Below are positions 51,901-60,900 of a stretch of DNA of 64,000 nucleotides, piece by piece. Position numbers and translations under genes: made by a program. The stretch lies in NCBI GenBank assembly GCA_013398955.1, contig VWPU01004544.1:58907-122906 (forward strand). The letters are read 5' to 3'. Position 1 is the first letter of the stretch. Each line of letters opens with the position of its first letter. Origin of the DNA: Callaeas wilsoni. Its lineage: Eukaryota; Chordata; Aves; Passeriformes; Callaeidae. Below the pieces are notes generated by a model, which saw only the letters and a program-made list of their open reading frames with translations, was not told the DNA's origin and ran no database searches.

Positions 51901-54900
51901 GATGCGCTTATTCAGATGAACCAGTAGCTCCATGACCTGACAGGAAGAAAAAAATACCAAAAACACTTGAAAGAACCGCTATTAATGTTACTACTTTGGG
52001 GATCCAATCATCAAGCTCAATCCATTAGGCAGGCTTAGTATAAGGAAATCAGGCTCGATCTAACTGATTATTTAATCTGCAAGAAAACAGCAGCCATCGT
52101 TTATAGTATTATCTGGAAACCACTCCGACATGTCTCGAGTCATTGTTAAGACAAACACAAAAGTCCCAAACCATGCCATAATCAACAACATTCATCAACA
52201 GAAATATAAGAAAGAAAGGATTACTGAAGATGACCAGTTCTTTCCATAGTTTGGTTACTATCTGTCAAAACTGACTCTGGCTTGGAAATCTGCACTGCTG
52301 CTCTATATTGAGCTGCAGAATAACTCCAATTAACAAAACAGACCCAAAAAAAAAAAAGAAAGGGGAAAAAAAAAAAAAGAAAAAATAAGTCCCCAACCAT
52401 AAAAAAGTTACTAAGTAAGTGTATGAGAATTGTTTGGAGCGGAACATTACAGAACTGCAATCCTTCAAACAAGAGGAGAAGCCAGCAGGAGTGCTGTGAA
52501 TGTCAGGCAGAAGCAATGTGCAGCCCTGCCTGGGCAGGCAGAGCCCCAGCAGCAATGCCAATGGGAACAGGCAGTTGCTCAAGGGGCATGACCCCGGGCT
52601 CTGACAGACAGCGAGCAAAACTGGGGCCAGAGTGTGTTGAAACAAGAGAGGTGCACCGTGGTATTCCCTCACAACGAAGACTATCAAGCAGTGAAGTTTG
52701 GGCCCAGAGGGTTTGCAGAGTCTTCATCCAGAGAGGTTTTTCAACACTCATACTGATAAAACCTTCGCCCTGAACTGAACATGTACTGGACTGTTTTAAA
52801 TAGGAGACTGGCTTGGAGACCTCCTAAAGTCCCCTCCAAGCTGAATTATCTCATGATTCTACAATCCCATTAGCTAGTTTCTTAGCATCACCAAAGTGTC
52901 ATTTGCAAATCCCCTGAAGGAAGTATCATAACTGAACAAAGGAAATTGAAAAACTACAATTCCTACTCTGGAACAATTATCCATTCTGAGAAATCACACT
53001 GAACATCTGCATCTTGCTTGCAAATTTTATCAGATTCTCAAAGAAGGCAGTGCAAAAAAATGGAAGTGACATTAGATGAAGTTAGCTCAGTTCCAGTAAA
53101 ACCAGTCAGAGCCAGCACTAGATTCATGTTGACTTCAAGCAATTCAAGTCAAAAAGCCAGGGTGTCCTGTGTTTTTGATGGATCATTGCCTTGCTCATAG
53201 TATGCTGAAAAAGCAGCTAAACTGCTGTCACTGAAGCCCGTAATGGAAACTGCAGAACCGTATGTATGCTGAGCTGAGTATGAGCAGCCTCTTAGACACC
53301 ATCTTTACATCCACTCCATGACTAGGTATCAAACAAAATAATGTCCAGCCATAATCCAGAGAAACTGCAGATCGGACCGCAAGCATATGATTGAAACCAA
53401 AGATAAACTGACAAACTAACACTGACAGCTACCAAATTTTGCATTTTGCTGCTGTAAATTTATTGCAACCGTTACAAACTCATAGTATTTTAGAGAGAAA
53501 AAAAACCTGTCTGCACAGATCTCTTTGAGAAAGGGTAGGAGATACTAAGACAGAACTCCAAAAAAATGTTCAAGTTACCAGTGGTGGCTAGTAAAAACGA
53601 GATGCAGCTGGATTTGGGTATGTGTAAGGGTTTAGCTCATGTCCTGTTTCGCTAATCATTAATGTCAAACAAGTGCACTAAGGATCTCATCAGTAGTACT
53701 CTTCAGGCCTGACTCAAGCAAATGTCCGCACTTTTGACTTCTTTTGTTTTTGCTAGCCTCACATGGGCTGCATTTAAAGTATTCAGTCTGGCACAAATGC
53801 TGCCAGTGCAAAAACACTTCTTGGAGTTCTTCTGAAGAAGCACAGTGAAATTACCCTGGATTAGTTCTTTGTGTGACACCACTTGGGTAACTGATTTTGT
53901 AGAAGACATCCTAGAGTAAAATTTAACTCATTTGTCAAACCATGGTCTGAAAAGGGATTACTTCTTCAGCCTAAATGGATTAAGAGGGTAGAGGTATTAC
54001 AAGCTTATCCCCATAGTTAGACTACATCCCAGATCTGAAAATGTATGAGGGCAATGCATTCAAATTACTGAATATTGCAGCAATAGTGACCTAATAGTCA
54101 TAAAATTAAGGGCAGCAATAAAACCAACAAAGGAATACATTAAGGCAACCGGAAGAAAAATGGAATTTAATTTCCCCTTTTTATTCTAGCAGCACAAGCT
54201 TGAGGACAACATTAGTCTGTGGAGTCAAAGTAAAATTAGAACATAGTCAATCCTGCTGGTGTACTTGTGAACTAAACTATGCCTCTGAAGTTGGGTGAAA
54301 GAAGTCCTTGAACAACTGCAATGCTCTACACTTAGCAGTATACTCAGAACACAAAAATATTCTTATTTGCTCATATCTCTATTATCAAAAGCTACACTGT
54401 CAATTCAATTAAAATTATGTAAGTTTTTAAACTATGGTTAGCTATATTGGCACACTTTTATTGCTGTTGTTGGTGGGTTTATGGGTTTTTAACCACAACA
54501 ATCACTGCAGGAGAGAGACATGACATGGGGTGTCAATTTTGTCACTGGTAATACGAGTCACTGGGTTAATAAAGAGTTTGCCCTTCTGTTTCCATTCTAT
54601 TTCATTTACAAGCTTTATTAGATCAGCTTTCCAACCACCTGAGTGCTCACGTTAAAAAATACGTCTGCATTTTGCTTACATTGCCTTAACACGATTTAAG
54701 CTGGTATTGAAAAACAGGCACATTCTTAGTTACCCACCAGGCAAAATTAGCAACGGAAAGTTAGGTATTTAAAAAGGCTGCAAAATTCTTAGCATGTTTT
54801 CCCACCACATTAACAACATATAAGAGCAAGAAGATTGACAAGCTGAGTTCCAATGTAAGTAATGGAAAAGGGGAACATGCACATGGAAGAGATTTACTTG

Positions 54901-57900
54901 CAGGTTATACACTACATAGTAAATGTTCACTGATATCAATTAGAATACAAAACTGACAGTCTTCCCCTCACCTCTGTCTCACTGATAAATTATTTTGCTA
55001 TATGAAAAATATAAAATAAAGAAAAATTCAACACATACAGAGCCTTCTTCCTACATTTTGAATTTATTATGAAAACAAAATACCGAAAAAGTCAAATGCC
55101 CTTCACTGATATGGCAAGGGCAGAATTCAGGGTAATCTACATGGCTGCAATGAATTTGACAAATATCAAGAAGTACATGGAAGTGCTATAATTACTTGTA
55201 TTATTATCAGCTGGTGTGGATGAAAATCAATAGTTTGAACACTTAAAAGGAAGAAGAAATGCATTTTATTTCACTATTCACCCTAACGCAAAAACTATTA
55301 ACAGTACTACTACAATACACCCCAGGCTGTGTGATTTCAAGCGGCCTCTTAAAATTTAATTTTCAAAAGACTAGTCTTCCCCCCTTCCTGAATCTTCCAA
55401 CATTCCAAAATAACCAACAACACATTCCAGCTTAGAGAAAAAAAATCATACAAAAATACCCTAAGAAATTTCACCAGCTGGTTAAATGCCTTTCTTCACA
55501 GCTTCAAGCTGTGGTAAGCAGGTACTCAGAAGAATAGCCCATCTGAGTTGGAGTATCTGTCCTTCAGCACAGTGGAATGGCATGACATCTATGGATCCAC
55601 TTTCACATAATCACTCTTAGGATCATGTTCTGTGCAGAACTTTGAGAAAAATCTGTGTTGCAGTTACTTGCAGGTTCTGAAATCTACTTATAAACGCAGT
55701 GACAGTACGATCATTTCCCTATTTCTACAAGACACAAGGACTTACGAAAAGCTTCTTTTCCACCACTATACCCCAACACTTCATCTGCACTCTGCTCCAA
55801 GACATTCCAGTTCACTCCTATTACCAGACCTAAAACCTAATGCAGGGAACTGAACTTCCCAGTTACAGCTTAACTTCCACTTCTAAAACTGCTTGGTCCT
55901 TGCTCCTATGCCTGGTTACAGGCAAAAACCAAACCATTTTGGTGATTCAGGTACACATTCAGGTACCTGAATAAACTCTGTGATAAAGCTGTCTTCTGTA
56001 CCAGGGAATTGAATTTTTTCAGGTAGGCGTCACAGTCCATCTTCAAAATTACTTGGTTCTTGTTCTTATTCCAGTTATCAGCCAAGTGAATTACATCAAT
56101 GAGTATGGCTTCATGGTATTTTGTGCACAGAAATAAGCTCGCTTCACATGTGCCCCAAGTCAGGTGGAAGCACAACAGCCCTGGAAGCCAAGGCAACAGT
56201 CACTATGGCAGCAAGCCTTGGTCCCAGGCTAACTCGGAGCTAGCTGGCCTCAAGTGGAAACAAAGGCAGCCTCCACACATCTGCAAAGCCCGCGCTGACA
56301 CAAGCACTGACTGTTTTGTTTAAGCTCTAACAGGTGTAACGAACCAATTCTCTATTAGGGTCATGATAACTTTTCCTCAAAGAGTCATTTTCTCAACAGA
56401 GAACATCAAAGAATAGCAAATCATGACACATCATGGGCCTTTCCTTCTCCCTGATCAGGACAAAATATCTTTACAATAAATTGAACACTTACTTTTTTGC
56501 GAACTCCTTCCTGTGTGCTGGACAACTTGAGGAGAACAGGGGGTAGGAATTTGGAAATAATGTTCTGTAACTGCTCATCTGTTTCTGCATGGCCAAGACG
56601 CAAGAACACACGCTCCAGCTGATCTGCAATTAATTAAAGAAAAAAAAAAAGAAAAAAAGAAACTGGTTGAAACTCAAAATTCCTGTAGCAAGAAAACTTT
56701 TTCTGAACATCCCCTAATGGACTTACAAGAAACGCTGCACAACATTATTATAGTACTTATATCTCAACAGCACTCATGACAGATATTTAACACTGAGAAA
56801 ACTATTGATGGTAGAAACCAGCCTAATGGCTTCCAGTACTAGCCTTCAAAAGTACATGGAGATCACTTCTTGCAAAGACAAAAGCAACTAAGGCTGCCTT
56901 TACATTTACAGTCCGCATACCTGAAAGCACAAGAAACAAGATAGAGTGAAAAATCAGTTCTTTTGAAACTTGAGACAACTGTTCCAGGGTAAATTTGATA
57001 GTCACAGGTTAGGGTTACAGGAGTATTCATACAACATCTTGACATAGGCCAACCTGTACAGCACCTATCCACTGGGGCACTTAGGTCTCCCAGAAAATCT
57101 GAACAAATGTTGGCTGAACCAGTTACTTGCTTGTTATAATTAGCTGATCTGTTTTCAAAAAGACAGCACTATCATCAATAGGAGTAAGAGCACAAGCATG
57201 AAATGTAGGACATGCTGTTGTGATCCTATTATCACTCTACGAAGTGGCTGGAATGTTTTAATTCACTTTCCTCTGGCCAGTTGATCTACTCCCCAAACCC
57301 AGAAAGGAACAAACAAAATATCATTTCACAAAAAGAGACGACACCAAAATCTTGTCAACAGCTAAAGCACAAAGGCTGAAGACCATTTGTTTTTATCAAA
57401 ACAAGGTAAAAAGTCCTTATTTTAAGTGCCAGCATGCAGCTGCCCCAACAGCTACACCAGAAGCAAAGCAAAGCCTCCGCAGCAACAGCAGCATTCCCAA
57501 CAGCTGGACCAAGAAGAGTCCTTGTGCACAGGATCAGGAGCATCTGTTGTTCACCCTGCAGCAATGAAGGTCAGACCCACAGGCAGAAAGGAGACTCAAT
57601 GCTTTTCAGGGGCTAAAAGTCTTAAGAAATCCTACAGGGAGGAAATAATTTCCTCAAAGACTAATCTAAAGTGACCTATAGCAAGCTGAAATTAGAGAGA
57701 CACCAAGGAGAGGCCTCCTTCAGCAGAGGAGGATCACAGAGCTGGCTGTAAAGGACTACAGTGGGGAAAAAAAAGAAAAAAAGCACTAGTAGAGGGCAGC
57801 AGTAAAGACTGAGGTGAATGGATATGGTTAGAACTAAGGTGAACAAAAAGGATGTTGAAATGCAAATACAGATCTAACCAGCAAACCTACGATGATTTAG

Positions 57901-60900
57901 CTTCAGAATAGCTTTACTGTCCTATTTTTAAAACCTGTGCTATCCCTGCATTCATAGCATCATTCCTCCTCTGCCAGATCCAGATTAAACAAACATACCA
58001 CTTCCAAGATTTCATTTTCTGCTGTGCAAATATGACAGGCAGCTGAACAGAGGACAGTGAAATTTTACTGTCAAGGAAACTACAAGCCAAAACCCTGCAG
58101 CATCTATAATGTAAACTGAAGATATGAGTGAATCTTGTTCCAGACAGATTTCACAGACCTCTAAGGTTGTCAGCTAGTCAACCGCTTCATGACACTTACG
58201 TCTCAATTTTTAAAAAAATCATTACATTTGATTTCTTTTCACCTTCTTTTTCGTGTCATCCTTCCCTCACCCCTCCTGTCCCAATGATTCCCCATTCCAG
58301 AACCTCCTTGGCGTCTCACTACCCCATAGGCAGTAAGGGACTACTGAAGTCACATCAAGCAGCTGAAATAACTCAAACAATGAATAAAAACTATCAAGTC
58401 TTTCCCCTTGGACCTAGAAGTCCAGGAGAACACTACAGACCATCATCCTCAAGCAAGTCAACTGAGGAACCTTCTCGACATGTTTTTCACATAACAACAG
58501 ATCAGACACAAGTGTAAAGAAACACAACTGAAGTTAGTTCTAAAGCCATTTGTTGGTAGTCACTGGACTACAGACACACCTGAAAGGCAGAGAAACCACT
58601 TTGCATGTGCACTCAGGAAATGAAGCAATGCACTGAATTGCAAGCACCTGCCCCATTTCCAGCTTCCTCCATTATTCTCATGTTTCAAGCAGCAGCAACC
58701 AGAATGGTGGACATAATAATAATAGAACAACAGTAATAACAGCGATCAGGAGGATAAAAAGCTACCCCCTTCTTTACACTGCTTGTGAGATAAGTTTATT
58801 ACTTTTCTCACACCTCGGCTGCAAAGTCAGTTAAGCCCTAATACTGTCATCAGATATTCTTCCCTTAACAATACTCACAACAAGACTCTTCAGCAAATTC
58901 AAGGATACTGGCCACCTGGATGTAGTTAAGAAACTGGTCAGGAGTTTGTCAGAGCACTCTCCCATGCTGCTAATGCAGGCTGTATCCATAGCAGTGGGAC
59001 AGGAAAACAAAGGGCTATAAAACCTCCCAAGTATTGTACATCAAACATTTCCTCCACAGTTTTTATTCTACTAACAATTAAGACCATTTCTCAAGCTGAC
59101 AGCATTCATTACGGGAAAGCATAAACACTGGAGATTTAAAGCACCACACACAACAGTCCAGGAAAGTAACTGTGGATGAAGTATCTGGGTCTCAGATGCT
59201 GTGTCCTATCTTCATGTGTGCTGCAGACCTCCTGTCTGGCATGGGGAAAGTGTTTTTCCCTCGTTTGTGTCTCTTCACAGCATCCACTCAGCCTCAGCCA
59301 GCAAGCAGACCACTATGCACCAGGTATCGAACAAGAGAGTTTGCACACAACCGGTCTCGCTTCCCCACATTATGCATTTCCCAAGTTTTTAAGTATAAAG
59401 CCAAAATCTTCTCTATCTGATTTTACAGCCCCTACTGCCAACTGCACAATTGCAATTTTAGGAGCATATCTGATGGTAAAAATAAGTAAAGCAAGATGTC
59501 TAACTTGCTTTACTACATACCAAGGAGGGTGGGAGAGGGGCAGAAAGGACAAAAAATGTTTGGAAAAAGACTTAGCAACTGGAAAACAATCTTAGAAACA
59601 TCAAATGTGTGCCACAACTATGACAGTTAGCATTTTACTACGGATTAAAAAACACAACACAACAAAGAATGAAGTGCATGAGTAAAAAAAAAATTTAAAA
59701 AATCAGTAAGTAGTTTTATTTTTAAAACACATACAACTAAGTCCATGCAGAATTTGAAAGTTATTAATGTATTTTGGCACAATCACTTCTTTTCATGCTG
59801 CTGTGTAGTACTTTACAAAATGCCAATTTTGCGGCACTTTTTTGAATAAAAAAAAAGGTGTTTACAAGAAGACAAAGATAAATATGGAGAACTGAACAAC
59901 AGGCATTGCATGAAGAAGACATTTCCTTTCACTGTATGTAAAAGAAACAAAGGGGCAGAAAAACAAGATGTATCTTTGTATTCCTATTTCCAACATCAGT
60001 GTCCAGTTTCTGTGCACTGACATGGTGTATTTGGAATCTGCAATTCCCAAGTTACCATGGCAATGCAGCTACCTATCTGTGAGAAAATGCATGTTTCACT
60101 TCTGGTTCTTTCCAATCCCCATTTAAGACTACAAGGAGGAATACAGGTTTCAGCACTTTAACAATGCTGCAAGACAAAAAGGAAAGGAATCACTTTCAAA
60201 ACACAGATAATGGATACAAATTCCACAAAAAAGCCACATTGACAATGAGACACTAACTTCCAAATCCTGCAATACCATCCATAATAGGGTCAGGGTTATT
60301 TAAAATTTTGTTACTTCAGAACTGACCTTGTGGTCACCCAAGGTAACAGCAAAACCCCACAGCCTGCTCACAGACAAAACATGCCCTTTCCTTCCATTTG
60401 GTAAATACTGACATGGAGCTCATCAAACAGAAATGAGAGAAAGACACAAAAAGGATAAAAATATGGATAAACAGCGAAATAGCTACCTCAATAAAGCCAA
60501 GAATTCAAAGAGTTTACCCTCCTTACTTAAATTCAAAAAAAAAAAAAAAGAAAATGCCTGGCTTTACAGAGGTACCTATGCCACTGTTTATCTGTATTTT
60601 TATCACAGAAATCTCCCAGTTCAGCCAAGCACGGTTCCATTTCAAATCAGCTCCCTCTGGCATTTATAGATGTAATGTACAGCACACCAGTTATTCCACA
60701 CAGACCCCTCAGCAATGCACATTTGTGTAGCAGAATATCAAGTAAAACACATATCCTTCCTTTTACGAAAACTGACTCAATGAACTGTTGGGGCTAAGAC
60801 ATGTCAAACTAGCTGTACTTCATAGTTTGACTGTTAACCACAAAACATCTGAGGAACTAAAAAGAGTGTCTGAGTCCTCTGCAAAACAGAGCAGATCTGT

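Larger units (their letters stand above)
51937..56492 (-). other. ECPAS: ECPAS intron 2 (4.6 kb)
   Basis: Holds the CR1 fragment near 52690-52862 and an interrupted poly(A). The rest is unique-looking AT-rich sequence with nothing I can name. Confidence 0.8.

Noticed and set aside
58128..58517. 129-codon plus-strand ORF in ECPAS intron 1
   Set aside because: No recognisable protein, no promoter or splice context; chance ORF.
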